In this document: piece after piece, positions 16,653 through 24,970 of the stretch | Layout: the number at the start of each line of letters is the position of its first letter | Numbering within the stretch: position 1 is the first letter of the stretch | Assembly (NCBI GenBank): GCA_937958985.1 | Contig: CALGLV010000022.1 | Coordinates: forward strand, 1 to 64,000 | Length of the DNA stretch: 64,000 nt | Source: an uncultured Aquimarina sp. | Lineage (GTDB): Bacteria > Bacteroidota > Bacteroidia > Flavobacteriales > Flavobacteriaceae | Reading direction: 5' to 3' | Program-made: the position numbers and the translations under genes | The notes under the pieces: model-generated | Told to the model about the DNA's origin: nothing | The model's input: only the letters and a program-made list of their open reading frames with translations | Database searches by the model: none

Positions 16653-17969
16653 TTACTTCAGTAAAATTTGACTGTTAACCATATTCATTTGTATTTCTTT
16701 ATCCGTATTTCTGGATACTGAATATCCATGAAGCATTAACTTTCTATAATCGCCTAACGATTTTAATTCCAGTTTATTTGGAGGTATTTTAATACCACTC
16801 ATTTCACCTGAATAAACAAAATTATAAGCTTGATTAGGTAGGCTTAAAACCAAGTCACTATTCGTATTTAAAAAACTTAAACTATTAAAATTAGCTCCTG
16901 TTTTATCTATTACTAACTGACTAAAAGTGCTTTTAAATTCTCCTACTCTCTTTAATTCACTAATAACTAATCTACTCGAAACAGCGTTTAACCTAATATT
17001 TGCAACTAAATCTATACTACTATTTTTAACATATTTTAATTGTAACAAACCATTATTCCATTTTTTTATTTTTACAGGAGCCGATGAAATGGAAATATTT
17101 GTTTCTCCTCCATCCACATCTGAAGCATCAAAAGCGGTATATTTTAATCTAGCTTTTAAGTTTTTTATGGTGCTATTAATAGCCACTGTTCCAAAGCGAG
17201 TATTTAATTGAGGTAAGGATTCTCTTGGGATTTTTAATTCTATTACTTTTTTTATAGTATTTACAGGAACTGTTCTGCTTTCATAAAAACGGTATAAAAT
17301 TTTATCTTGAGTTTTATTATTTTTATTGGTGTTAGAAACATTTATTAAGTTTGTAGACATTTGGCTGTACCAATTACGAACTTCTTCTATTGAAGCATTA
17401 TCCAAATTTTTAACCAAATTATATTCCCACATTTTAAAGTATGTTTCTCCAAGACTACGGTAGGCATCAAAATTAAATTTAGATTCATTTATTCGTTCTC
17501 GTAACACCTTTGGCATTGTGTTATTTTTCAAGTTAGACAACAACGGGTTTATCATTGAAGTTAACAAAACACTTGTTGAGTCTATGAAAGAATTTGGATC
17601 GTTCGAATTATAATTTGTAATCACCTTTTGAGGCAACTGCTTGCTGGCATCGGTTTCTATAAAAAACAAAGAATCTGATTGCTCTATAGTAATTTCCCAT
17701 AAATCATTAGTTTTTTCTAATGATTGTTGTTCTACTTCTCCTTCCGAATAAGCTAGTATTTTTATAGCCTTTTTTTCCCAAGTTGAAATAATAATATTAC
17801 TGTGAGAAGAATTTAATTTGAATTCTGGTATGGTATTCAAAGAAAATTCTTGTTCAAATTTTAGTAATTTATTTTGTGCAAAAAAGTAAGGAGCACAAAA
17901 AAGCAACAGTAGCCCTAATGATAATTTAGGTTTGAAGGTTTTGATATGCGTTGCTAGGAGAATATTCAT
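16653..17969 (-). CDS. Secreted DUF4097-like putative adhesin protein of a sigma-factor operon
   Basis: A 438-residue exported protein. A hydrophobic stretch, LSLGLLLLFCAPYFFAQ, at residues 16-32 acts as signal peptide. The C-terminal half (about 255-430) shows short alternating strands with repeated small turns (INSTIKNLKARLKYTAFDAS, VVISELK-like strands), the look of the DUF4097 beta-solenoid family often encoded after ECF sigma and anti-sigma genes. The start ATG at 17969 overlaps the preceding gene by 44 bp; no later ATG precedes the signal peptide. Its job is unknown; association with envelope sensing is inferred from the operon. The DUF4097 assignment is by pattern and moderately sure. 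Confidence 0.6.
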   Translation of the reverse strand: MNILLATHIKTFKPKLSLGLLLLFCAPYFFAQNKLLKFEQEFSLNTIPEFKLNSSHSNIIISTWEKKAIKILAYSEGEVEQQSLEKTNDLWEITIEQSDSLFFIETDASKQLPQKVITNYNSNDPNSFIDSTSVLLTSMINPLLSNLKNNTMPKVLRERINESKFNFDAYRSLGETYFKMWEYNLVKNLDNASIEEVRNWYSQMSTNLINVSNTNKNNKTQDKILYRFYESRTVPVNTIKKVIELKIPRESLPQLNTRFGTVAINSTIKNLKARLKYTAFDASDVDGGETNISISSAPVKIKKWNNGLLQLKYVKNSSIDLVANIRLNAVSSRLVISELKRVGEFKSTFSQLVIDKTGANFNSLSFLNTNSDLVLSLPNQAYNFVYSGEMSGIKIPPNKLELKSLGDYRKLMLHGYSVSRNTDKEIQMNMVNSQILLK

Positions 17970-18579
17970 TAATGTTTTTTACTTTTTGTTTCAATTGCTT
18001 TAAAAGCAACAACTGCATTTCTAAATTTTCTATTAAAACTCTTATAGTTTGTGGCGAAGCTGTCTCCGATCTTAAGTTTTTCAAAATGGACTGATACTCT
18101 TCTTTTAGCCCTTTTAATTGCTCAATACCACCTCTTACAACTCCTCTATTAGAATCGTTAACTTTAAGCTCTGATAATCCTACATTAATTGTAGTTAAAT
18201 AACCATCTTCTATTTGCTTAAATTCTGGTGAAACATCCGCTAGCGATGGCAAATTATCTGCTTGCTTATCTATATGGACTACAGATTTTTGGTTGTGTTG
18301 CAGCTCTTGTGTTTGTTTCAAAAAATAAGCCCCTAGCCCAACACTAATAGTTAAAGAAGCTGCTATAGAAAGCCATTTTTTGTATGTTACTTTTGTAGGA
18401 AAAGATAAAACATCAAACTTATTTAAAAAACTCTTTTTTTCACTTCCTATTGAAGTTGCATCTTCTGGATAAGTATTATTTAGTTTGTCTAAAAAACGTA
18501 ATTCATGCGTATCAGAAAGCTCTACAGCCTGCGGATTCTTTAAATTATTTTGTAACAACTCTCTAAGATCCTGTCCCAT
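17926..18579 (-). CDS. Single-pass membrane protein, candidate anti-sigma factor
   Basis: A 217-residue protein with a soluble N-terminal part (1-65), one membrane helix (WLSIAASLTISVGLGAYFL, residues 69-87) and a helical, coiled-coil-prone periplasmic part ending in QTIRVLIENLEMQLLLLKQLKQ-type heptads. No zinc-binding HxxxCxxC motif of the ZAS anti-sigma family is present. Its place directly after the ECF sigma gene, with a 17-bp overlap, makes an anti-sigma role likely, but this is inference from position and topology. It overlaps the downstream DUF4097-like gene by 44 bp, so the three are translationally coupled. Confidence 0.65.
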   Translation of the reverse strand: MGQDLRELLQNNLKNPQAVELSDTHELRFLDKLNNTYPEDATSIGSEKKSFLNKFDVLSFPTKVTYKKWLSIAASLTISVGLGAYFLKQTQELQHNQKSVVHIDKQADNLPSLADVSPEFKQIEDGYLTTINVGLSELKVNDSNRGVVRGGIEQLKGLKEEYQSILKNLRSETASPQTIRVLIENLEMQLLLLKQLKQKVKNINEYSPSNAYQNLQT

Positions 18580-19114
18580 ATCGTAGATGTTTTAATTGCT
18601 CTTGTAAGCGTTTTTTACCTCTATGTACTAATGTACGTGAAGAAACTGGCGTAATTTTCAATACTTCAGAAATTTCATTGTGGTCGTAACCTTCCAGTAA
18701 AAACAAATGTACTGGGTATTTATATTTATCCGGTAACGAATCAATTGCCTTTTTAACTTCATCAACCGTTGTATTTTCCTCGACATCCCAATCGTTAAAT
18801 TCATCAGGTGTCCCCATAATTTGCTCATTCAAAGCAGTTGTTTCCAACTTTCTTGCTTTAAGCATATCAATACTTTTATTGATAACAATTCGCTTCAACC
18901 ACGCTCCAAAAGTAACATCGCCTGTAAATTGATCTAGTTTAGAAAAAGCTTTGATGAAAGATTCTTGCATTGCTTCTTCTGCTAAAAACGAATCTTTAAA
19001 GAAACGAAGCGCAACAAAATACATTCCACGAGAATACTTATTATATAATGCCATTTGAGCCTTGCGGTCATTTTGTCGGCATTTTTTAATTAAAATTTTA
19101 TTATCCAAAATCAT
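18563..19114 (-). CDS. ECF-type RNA polymerase sigma factor
   Basis: A group 4 sigma factor that redirects RNA polymerase, probably in response to an envelope signal. Region 2 covers about residues 25-90 (MYFVALRFFKDSFLAEEAMQ, ESFIKAFSKLDQF, FGAWLKRIVINKSIDMLK). Region 4 covers about 125-180 with LPDKYKYPVHLFLLEGYDHN and the helix-turn-helix EISEVLKITPVSSRTLVHRGK. The length of 183 residues is typical. It is the first gene of a three-gene minus-strand operon with overlapping reading frames. Two interlocked inverted repeats lie 22-56 bp upstream of its ATG, in the shared interval with divergent thrS. Confidence 0.92.
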   Translation of the reverse strand: MILDNKILIKKCRQNDRKAQMALYNKYSRGMYFVALRFFKDSFLAEEAMQESFIKAFSKLDQFTGDVTFGAWLKRIVINKSIDMLKARKLETTALNEQIMGTPDEFNDWDVEENTTVDEVKKAIDSLPDKYKYPVHLFLLEGYDHNEISEVLKITPVSSRTLVHRGKKRLQEQLKHLRYGTGS

Positions 19115-19135
19115 AAGTCTTATATCCTTAAAAAC

Positions 19136-19170
19136 GCAACATAGGCGTTAATGTTGCAGTAATATACTGC
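19136..19170. promoter_or_regulatory. Two overlapping inverted repeats upstream of the ECF sigma gene
   Basis: GCAACAT (19136-19142) pairs with ATGTTGC (19151-19157), and GCAGTA (19156-19161) pairs with TACTGC (19165-19170); the two repeats share two bases. They lie in the 147-bp interval between the divergent sigma gene and thrS. They could be an operator for the sigma operon or fold in its 5' leader as alternative hairpins. No function is shown by sequence alone. Confidence 0.4.
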
Positions 19171-19209
19171 TAAATTTATTAAAATAAAATTTATGTTATT
19201 GATACAAGC

Positions 19210-19240
19210 TTTGAAGCGTACGAAATAGTATTTATATTTG
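19210..19240 (+). promoter_or_regulatory. Housekeeping promoter of the thrS operon
   Basis: TTTG at 19210-19213 and TATATTTG at 19233-19240 are separated by 19 bp. Both match the known Bacteroidota sigma-A consensus (-33 TTTG, -7 TAnnTTTG) without mismatch. The -7 box ends 21 bp before the thrS ATG, so the leader is very short, about 15 nt. This is the best promoter match found in the window. Confidence 0.75.
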
Positions 19241-19261
19241 CGTAAAAGTCAATTTTAGTAT

Positions 19262-21211
19262 ATGATAGATATTACTTTGCCCGACGGCTCCGTAAGAAAC
19301 TACGAAAGTGGTGTTACTGCAATGGATGTTGCAAAAAATATTAGCGAAGGTTTTGCCAGAAATGTAATTTCTGCAAACTTCAACGGTACAACTATTGAAA
19401 CCGCTACTCCTTTAACCGAAAACGGGAATTTAATCTTATATACTTGGAATGATGACGAGGGTAAAATTGCCTTTCGCCACTCTTCTGCCCATGTATTAGC
19501 GCAAGCATTAGAGGAATTATATCCGGGTGTTAAATTAAGTATTGGACCTGCTATCGAAAATGGCTTTTATTACGATGTTGATTTGGGTGATCAAACAATA
19601 TCTGATAAAGATTTTAAAAAAATTGAAGATAAAATGCTACAAATTGCTCGTGGAAAACATGAGTTTAATTTAACTTCCATTAGTAAGGAAGAAGCCTTAT
19701 CTAAATATAGAGAACAGGGTAACGAATACAAGGTTGAGTTAATTGAAAACTTAGAAGATGGTACCATTACCTTTGTACAACACGATACTTTTACCGATTT
19801 ATGTCGCGGTGGTCACTTACCACATACGGGTTACATAAAAGCAGTAAAATTAATGAGTATTGCAGGTGCATATTGGCGTGGTGATGAAAACAATAAGCAA
19901 CTAACGCGTGTTTACGGAACTTCTTTCCCTAAACAAAAAGATCTTAAAGCTCATTTAGAATTATTAGAAGAAGCCAAACGTAGAGATCACAGAAAACTTG
20001 GTAAAGAACTAGAGTTATTTACTTTTTCAAAACGTGTAGGCCAAGGATTACCTTTGTGGCTGCCTAAAGGTGCTGCATTGCGTGAACGCTTGGAAAACTT
20101 TTTGAAAAAAGCACAAAAAAAGGCTGGTTACGAAATGGTAATTACGCCACACATAGGTCAAAAAGAGCTTTATGAAACCTCTGGACACTATGCAAAATAT
20201 GGAGAGGATAGCTTTCAACCCATCACTACTCCTGCTGACGGTGAAGAGTTTTTATTAAAACCTATGAACTGTCCGCACCACTGTGAGGTTTACAACAGTG
20301 GTCCTTGGTCTTACAGAGATTTACCAAAGCGATATGCTGAATTTGGAACTGTTTACAGATACGAGCAAAGTGGTGAACTACATGGCTTAACACGTGTTCG
20401 TGGCTTTACTCAAGATGATGCACATATTTTTTGTATGCCGAGTCAACTTGACGAGGAATTCAAAAAAGTAATTGACTTAGTACTTTATGTATTTGGTTCA
20501 CTAGGCTTCGAAAATTTTACAGCTCAAGTTTCGGTACGTGATTTAGAAAAACCCGAAAAATATATTGGTAGCGTTGAAAATTGGGAAAAAGCTGAAAATG
20601 CTATTATTAATGCCGCTAAAGAAAAAGGACTTAATTATGTAATTGAAAGTGGTGAAGCTGCTTTTTATGGTCCTAAATTAGACTTTATGGTAAAAGATGC
20701 TTTAGGTAGAAGCTGGCAACTTGGAACGATACAAGTAGACTATAACTTACCTGAACGCTTTGAATTAGAATATAAAGGTGCTGATAACGAAATGCACCGA
20801 CCTGTAATGATACACCGTGCTCCTTTTGGAAGTATGGAACGATTTATAGCTATTTTATTAGAACATACAGGTGGAAACTTTCCTCTTTGGCTGATGCCAG
20901 AACAGGCAATTATATTATCTTTGAGTGAGAAATATGAAAAATATGCCGAAAAAGTTTTAAATGAACTAGAAAATAACGAAATTCGCGCAGTTGTGGATAA
21001 CAGAAATGAAACCATCGGCAAGAAAATCCGAGAAGCAGAGATGAATAAATATCCATTTATGCTTATAATCGGGGAAAATGAAGAAAATGAAGGCACAATT
21101 TCTGTAAGAAAACACGGTAATAAAGAAGATATCGGAAGTATACCAGTAAGTGCTTTTATAACTTTAGTAAATGAAGAGGTAAGTAAAACCTTAAAAGTAT
21201 TTAACGGATAG
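19262..21211 (+). CDS. thrS: Threonyl-tRNA synthetase
   Basis: Charges tRNA-Thr in the cytoplasm. The order of domains is TGS (about 1-62), editing domain with [16 protein letters not shown] near 73 and the second zinc-site half [11 protein letters not shown] near 181, class II catalytic core from about 245 with zinc ligands in [12 protein letters not shown] and [18 protein letters not shown], and an anticodon-binding domain after about 540 ([20 protein letters not shown]). The full length of 649 residues is normal. It heads the conserved thrS-infC-rpmI-rplT order and has an exact Bacteroidota promoter just upstream. Confidence 0.97.
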   Translation: MIDITLPDGSVRNYESGVTAMDVAKNISEGFARNVISANFNGTTIETATPLTENGNLILYTWNDDEGKIAFRHSSAHVLAQALEELYPGVKLSIGPAIENGFYYDVDLGDQTISDKDFKKIEDKMLQIARGKHEFNLTSISKEEALSKYREQGNEYKVELIENLEDGTITFVQHDTFTDLCRGGHLPHTGYIKAVKLMSIAGAYWRGDENNKQLTRVYGTSFPKQKDLKAHLELLEEAKRRDHRKLGKELELFTFSKRVGQGLPLWLPKGAALRERLENFLKKAQKKAGYEMVITPHIGQKELYETSGHYAKYGEDSFQPITTPADGEEFLLKPMNCPHHCEVYNSGPWSYRDLPKRYAEFGTVYRYEQSGELHGLTRVRGFTQDDAHIFCMPSQLDEEFKKVIDLVLYVFGSLGFENFTAQVSVRDLEKPEKYIGSVENWEKAENAIINAAKEKGLNYVIESGEAAFYGPKLDFMVKDALGRSWQLGTIQVDYNLPERFELEYKGADNEMHRPVMIHRAPFGSMERFIAILLEHTGGNFPLWLMPEQAIILSLSEKYEKYAEKVLNELENNEIRAVVDNRNETIGKKIREAEMNKYPFMLIIGENEENEGTISVRKHGNKEDIGSIPVSAFITLVNEEVSKTLKVFNG

Positions 21212-21248
21212 TAAAGATAAAGAGTATTAATAACTAAAATTTTTAGCC

Positions 21249-21803
21249 ATAGCAATTAGAAGAAAAAGATCGAGAAGACCTTTAAGAGAAATCAAAGAGG
21301 ATCCACACAAAATCAACCGTAATATACGAGCTGAAGAAGTGCGTTTAGTTGGTGAGAATGTAGAAGTAGGTGTTTATAAAACGCGTGAAGCTCAACGCTT
21401 AGCCGACGAACAAGAGTTGGATTTAGTAGAGATTTCTCCGAAAGCTATACCTCCTGTTTGTAAAATAATTGATTATAAAAAATTCTTGTACGAGCAGAAA
21501 AAGCGCGACAAGGTTTTAAAATCAAAGGCTACGAAAGTTATTGTTAAGGAAATTAGATTTGGACCTAACACCGACGAACACGATTACGAGTTTAAAAAGA
21601 AACACGCAATTAAGTTTTTAGAAGAAGGTGCTAAATTGAAAGCTTACGTATTTTTCAAAGGACGATCTATCATCTATAAAGATCAAGGGCAAATTTTGTT
21701 ATTAAAATTAGCGCAAGAACTTGAAGAACTAGGAAAGGTTGAACAAATGCCTAAACTGGAAGGTAAACGTATGATTATGTTTATTGCTCCAAAAAAGAAA
21801 TAA
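21249..21803 (+). CDS. infC: Translation initiation factor IF-3, rare start codon
   Basis: Binds the 30S subunit and checks the start codon-initiator tRNA pairing. The frame is open from a stop at 21231 and encodes [20 protein letters not shown] before the part that begins at a GTG at 21339. This basic N-terminus plus [20 protein letters not shown] is needed for a normal IF-3 of about 180 residues. No ATG, GTG or TTG stands at its head; ATA at 21249 or ATT at 21255 must start it. An AUU-type start is classic for infC because IF-3 represses its own rare start. C-domain motifs [17 protein letters not shown] and [16 protein letters not shown] are present. The choice between ATA and ATT is not certain. 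Confidence 0.9.
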   Translation: MAIRRKRSRRPLREIKEDPHKINRNIRAEEVRLVGENVEVGVYKTREAQRLADEQELDLVEISPKAIPPVCKIIDYKKFLYEQKKRDKVLKSKATKVIVKEIRFGPNTDEHDYEFKKKHAIKFLEEGAKLKAYVFFKGRSIIYKDQGQILLLKLAQELEELGKVEQMPKLEGKRMIMFIAPKKK

Positions 21804-21863
21804 AGATGAATAGCTGATCACTAATATTAATTTAGTTACAGCTTTATAAATCATATAATACAC

Positions 21864-21896
21864 AATGTCATACCCTGCATGTCTGGGTATGACATT
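21864..21896. repeat. Hairpin between infC and rpmI, REP-like
   Basis: AATGTCATACCC (21864-21875) pairs perfectly with GGGTATGACATT (21885-21896) around a 9-nt loop. No T run follows, so it is not an intrinsic terminator. The GTCATACCC...GGGTATGAC form resembles dispersed palindromic repeats of many bacteria. Its place, 45 bp before rpmI, is also where the E. coli operon holds the L20 translational operator, so a leader role is the alternative. Confidence 0.55.
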
Positions 21897-21940
21897 TGTA
21901 CTATAAAAAATAGCGAAATTTTTAAACAAAAAAGGATATT

Positions 21941-22138
21941 ATGCCTAAAATGAAGACAAAATCTAGTGCTAAAAAGCGTTTTAAGCTTACTGGTACCGGA
22001 AAAATTAAAAGAAAACATGCGTTTAAGAGTCACATCTTGACAAAAAAGTCTAAGAAACGTAAGTTAGCATTAACCCATGATGGTTTAGTGCACCAAAATG
22101 ATAAAGCCAATATTTTAACTCAATTACGTTTAAAGTAA
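21941..22138 (+). CDS. rpmI: Large-subunit ribosomal protein bL35
   Basis: A 65-residue basic protein of the 50S subunit. [20 protein letters not shown] at the N-terminus and [19 protein letters not shown] are the bL35 signature, and the length is exactly typical. It sits in the conserved infC-rpmI-rplT order. The spacing of about 137 bp from infC and 133 bp to rplT is rather wide for this operon and holds possible regulatory structures on both sides. Confidence 0.97.
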   Translation: MPKMKTKSSAKKRFKLTGTGKIKRKHAFKSHILTKKSKKRKLALTHDGLVHQNDKANILTQLRLK

Positions 22139-22189
22139 TCGATTTTAAATATAGCCTTTTCAGGTTAAAATTATTATAAACCCAGGAGT

Positions 22190-22252
22190 TAGGCTCAATT
22201 AAAAGAATTCTTTATTCTGAATTTTTTAAATTTTGAATTAATGAATCGCCTA
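22190..22252 (+). promoter_or_regulatory. Possible structured leader of rplT
   Basis: TAGGC at 22190-22194 can pair with GCCTA at 22248-22252, and the flanking AATTAA (22197-22202) with TTAAT (22238-22242), leaving a bulged long-range stem that closes about 20 bp before the rplT ATG. L20 is known to repress its own operon in E. coli and B. subtilis through leader RNA. This is a weak suggestion based on imperfect pairing. Confidence 0.2.
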
Positions 22253-22271
22253 CTACTAAAAAATTTAAATT

Positions 22272-22616
22272 ATGCCAAGATCAGTAAATTCTGTTGCCAA
22301 AAGAGCACGTAGAAAAAAAGTTTTAAAGCAAGCAAAAGGTTACTTTGGACGTCGTAAAAACGTTTGGACAGTAGCAAAAAATGCGGTTGACAAAGCAATG
22401 TCTTACGCTTATAGAGACCGTAGAAATAAAAAGAGAACTTTCCGTGCTTTATGGATTACTCGTATAAATGCAGGTGCAAGACAAGAAGGTTTGTCTTACT
22501 CTCAATTTATGGGGAAATTAAAAGCCAATAATATTGAGCTTAACCGTAAAGTATTAGCAGATTTAGCAATGAACAACCCTGAGGCGTTCAAAGCTATTAT
22601 TGCACAAGTAAAATAA
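22272..22616 (+). CDS. rplT: Large-subunit ribosomal protein bL20
   Basis: A 114-residue 23S rRNA-binding protein needed early in 50S assembly; in several bacteria it also represses its own operon. The signature [40 protein letters not shown] and the C-terminal globular part from [20 protein letters not shown] onward are all intact. Length is normal. It is the last gene of the thrS operon; a strong terminator follows 30 bp after the stop. Confidence 0.98.
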   Translation: MPRSVNSVAKRARRKKVLKQAKGYFGRRKNVWTVAKNAVDKAMSYAYRDRRNKKRTFRALWITRINAGARQEGLSYSQFMGKLKANNIELNRKVLADLAMNNPEAFKAIIAQVK

Positions 22617-22646
22617 TTTATTTCTAAAATCTTAGAAATTTCGCTA

Positions 22647-22684
22647 AAAAAAGTCCTACTTATTAATTTAAGTAGGACTTTTTT
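22647..22684 (+). terminator. Terminator of the thrS-infC-rpmI-rplT operon
   Basis: AAAAAAGTCCTACTTA (22647-22662) pairs perfectly with 22669-22684 around a 6-nt loop and ends in a T6 run followed by GTTTT. It is the only strong end signal after rplT. Confidence 0.9.
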
Positions 22685-22812
22685 GTTTTACTGCAAATAA
22701 GTTTTAAAATCGTTTTTCAAATGCCTGAAAATAATCATCAAGGTTATTATATTAAAACTTCGACTTTAATATTTTAAATCACTCTAAAACTCACAAAAAA
22801 AGTAATATTATG

Positions 22813-23463
22813 CTATTTTATTAAAAGCTCTTGCGCCTGTAATAATGTAGGGAAACTATATGCACAACCTGCTTTTTTCAAAACTTCTGCCGAATGTTGT
22901 GTTTCTATTCCTACGGCAATCATACCCGCCTCTATACCTGCTGTTGCACCTGCAACGCTATCTTCAAAAACAATAACATTCCCAAAATCAGCTTCTGCTA
23001 TTCCTAAAGCTTTTGCGAGCATAATATAAGGCTGTGGGTTGGGTTTTGGGAACTTATAATCTTCAACTCCAAAAAATACTGAAAAATCTATTTCTAACTG
23101 TTGAATACTGTTACTAATAAATTGCTTCGTAGCATTACTCGCTATTCCGTAGGGTATTTTTTGTTCTTTTAATAAATTTGATATTTCCTTTACTCCTGGC
23201 AAAAGTTTAGGAGGAGTTGTCCCTGAGTGCAACTTCTCCCCTTTTAAATCATACAATATTTTAGCTTGCTCTTTCTTTCCTACTAAATCACATAAACACT
23301 CTGAAATAATCATAGGTGATTTTCCTTCTAAATTATCTGGAAAAGTTCCTAAATCTTTTTGAAAGAGTTCAAAAAAGGCATCTTTCCATGCCTTATAATG
23401 AACTTCAAAACTATTTACTACTACTCCATCAAAATCGAATAATACTGCTTTAGCTTTTATCAT
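22813..23463 (-). CDS. HAD-family hydrolase, beta-phosphoglucomutase-like
   Basis: A cap-type I HAD enzyme that acts on a sugar phosphate, either as a phosphatase or as a mutase. The nucleophile motif LFDFDGVVVNSFE is at residues 8-20. Motif II is IPYGIASNATK near 113-123, Lys in FPKPNPQPY near 148, and motif III VIVFEDSVAGATAG near 165. Length of 216 residues fits the group. The ATG overlaps the stop of the lactone oxidase gene by 4 bp, so the two are coupled, and otsAB lies further upstream. A role in glucose phosphate or sugar phosphate turnover beside trehalose genes is plausible; no maltose or trehalose phosphorylase is present to support the mutase role. Confidence 0.78.
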   Translation of the reverse strand: MIKAKAVLFDFDGVVVNSFEVHYKAWKDAFFELFQKDLGTFPDNLEGKSPMIISECLCDLVGKKEQAKILYDLKGEKLHSGTTPPKLLPGVKEISNLLKEQKIPYGIASNATKQFISNSIQQLEIDFSVFFGVEDYKFPKPNPQPYIMLAKALGIAEADFGNVIVFEDSVAGATAGIEAGMIAVGIETQHSAEVLKKAGCAYSFPTLLQAQELLIK

Positions 23464-24767
23464 ACTTCTTCATTAAAAAGTTTTCCTAAGTAGCCGTTTA
23501 AAAACTTATTTGTAGGGTCTAATTTTTTACGCAATTCTTTAAATTCATTCCATTTAGGATATAATTTATTTAGCTCTTCATCTTTGGCTTTAAAACGTTT
23601 GGCCCAATGTGGTCTTCCACCGTATTTTAAGAAAACTTCCTCTATAGTATGAAAAGCCTCATAAGTATCTGCCGTTGGAGCATTCCTAGTAACACAACCT
23701 AGAGTTACGGTATCTTGCTTGTAAGCATAACTTAACCACGATTTATCCGCAGAAAGAAAACGCACATCCATAGGAATGTGAATAAATGAATCATTTTTCC
23801 AACTATTAATTACTTTTTTCAATTCCTCAAAAGCTTGTGGGAATTTATCCAAGGCTATCGTCCATTCGGCAAGTTCAATTGTTGACCCCCTAGATTTTGT
23901 TACTGTGGCTTGGTATAAACTACCCTTGTGTTCTTTTTTACTACTAAAAAAGGCTTTGTATAAAATATTATTCGCTATATAAGTAATCCAAGGAAACTTA
24001 TGACTGTATTTGTAAAGTATTTTTGAAGCTGTTCTTCGATGCTTTAAATAAGCTGGACCTAAGTTTTCTTGAATTGGCGTCTCTGGGTCTATCTTTTTTC
24101 CTCTGATTACATAACCTGTATCGGTATGAGGTAACCATAAAATGCGAAGGAATTCATATTTTTTTAAATCGCTTTTAATTCTAGGTAACCAAACATTATC
24201 TTTTTCGGGCCCTTCATGAAGGTGTAGGGTATAATTTTCTACACATCTAATTTTAACCGTAGATATAACTCCTAAAACACCAAGCGATACTCTATAGGTA
24301 TCTATCAATTCATCTCCTTCACTAATAACAGTAATTGTACCATCGGTATTTATAACACGAAACTCTACAACATAGTCTGCCATAATTTTCCCGGATGTTC
24401 CGTGAGTTCCTGTAGCCAAGGCACCACCTAAGGTAATGGTATTAATATCTGGCAAGCAAGGAATACACCATCCTTTTGCTTCTACCGCTTCTATAAGGTC
24501 TTGAAGTTTTATTCCAGCCTGTACAGTAATTTCGCGGTTATTGTCATTATAGCTTAAAATTTGGTCATATTCTCTAATATCAATTAGACTAGCTACTCCT
24601 GCACAAATATCCGCTGAAGACTGCTTGTTACCAAAAAACCTAACTTTTTCAGCTTCCCTTATTACTTTCTGTAAATCCTCTTCTGTTTTTACAAAAAAAA
24701 GTTCTTTAAAGGGATGTTTAATATTTTCATTCCAACTCGTCCAAACGGATTCTTTTTCTTTGATCAT
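23460..24767 (-). CDS. FAD-linked oxidase, D-arabinono-1,4-lactone oxidase type
   Basis: A flavoprotein of the aldonolactone oxidase / sugar oxidase group (VAO family). Residues about 5-180 hold the FAD-binding PCMH domain: FFGNKQSSADICAG near 44, SLIDIREYDQIL, and LGGALATGTHGTSGK near 108-122, the FAD loop. The C-terminal part has the ALO motif HWAKRFKAKDEEL near 390. The family oxidises lactones or sugar alcohols and makes hydrogen peroxide. Length is 435 residues, usual for the family. It overlaps the HAD gene by 4 bp. Upstream is a hairpin followed by seven T residues only about 20 bp before the ATG, an odd place for a terminator. Natural substrate is unknown. Confidence 0.82.
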   Translation of the reverse strand: MIKEKESVWTSWNENIKHPFKELFFVKTEEDLQKVIREAEKVRFFGNKQSSADICAGVASLIDIREYDQILSYNDNNREITVQAGIKLQDLIEAVEAKGWCIPCLPDINTITLGGALATGTHGTSGKIMADYVVEFRVINTDGTITVISEGDELIDTYRVSLGVLGVISTVKIRCVENYTLHLHEGPEKDNVWLPRIKSDLKKYEFLRILWLPHTDTGYVIRGKKIDPETPIQENLGPAYLKHRRTASKILYKYSHKFPWITYIANNILYKAFFSSKKEHKGSLYQATVTKSRGSTIELAEWTIALDKFPQAFEELKKVINSWKNDSFIHIPMDVRFLSADKSWLSYAYKQDTVTLGCVTRNAPTADTYEAFHTIEEVFLKYGGRPHWAKRFKAKDEELNKLYPKWNEFKELRKKLDPTNKFLNGYLGKLFNEEV

Positions 24768-24785
24768 TCTTGTAATTTATAAGAC

Positions 24786-24840
24786 AAAAAAATACTGCTT
24801 AAATAAACAATAGAAACGCTATTTAGTTTACTTAAGCAGT
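24786..24840 (-). terminator. Terminator-like hairpin just before the lactone oxidase gene
   Basis: GTTTACTTAAGCAGT (24826-24840) pairs with 24794-24808 over 15 positions with one mismatch, and an inner AATAG/CTATT stem adds five pairs. On the minus strand it is followed at once by A and then T7 (24786-24792). Only 18 bp separate the T run from the oxidase ATG. It can end the otsAB transcript or act as an attenuator in the oxidase leader. Confidence 0.65.
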
Positions 24841-24970
24841 TCAAATTTACACATGATTTATGATACCAAGTGTGGCTTTATTTATTGTTTAACATAATAT
24901 TGGTTTTAAAGATTTTGTAACATATAGTTATTTTTTTTCATTAATTGATAAACAAAAAACTACTCAATTG

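Noticed and set aside
20740-21255. 171-codon open frame on the minus strand inside thrS
   Set aside because: It lies wholly opposite the conserved anticodon and zinc regions of threonyl-tRNA synthetase and shows no protein-like motifs, so it is a shadow frame.
21339-21803. infC as a shortened gene starting at GTG
   Set aside because: The frame upstream encodes the conserved basic IF-3 N-terminus, so the short version would be truncated without reason.
21729-22033. Two minus-strand open frames over the infC-rpmI interval
   Set aside because: They overlap each other and the coding parts of infC and rpmI, have low-complexity hydrophobic products, and cover the hairpin at 21864-21896.
22813-23463. 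Calling the HAD gene a true beta-phosphoglucomutase
   Set aside because: The motifs fit the group, but no phosphorylase partner is present and HAD phosphatases with the same motifs are common, so only the family name is used.
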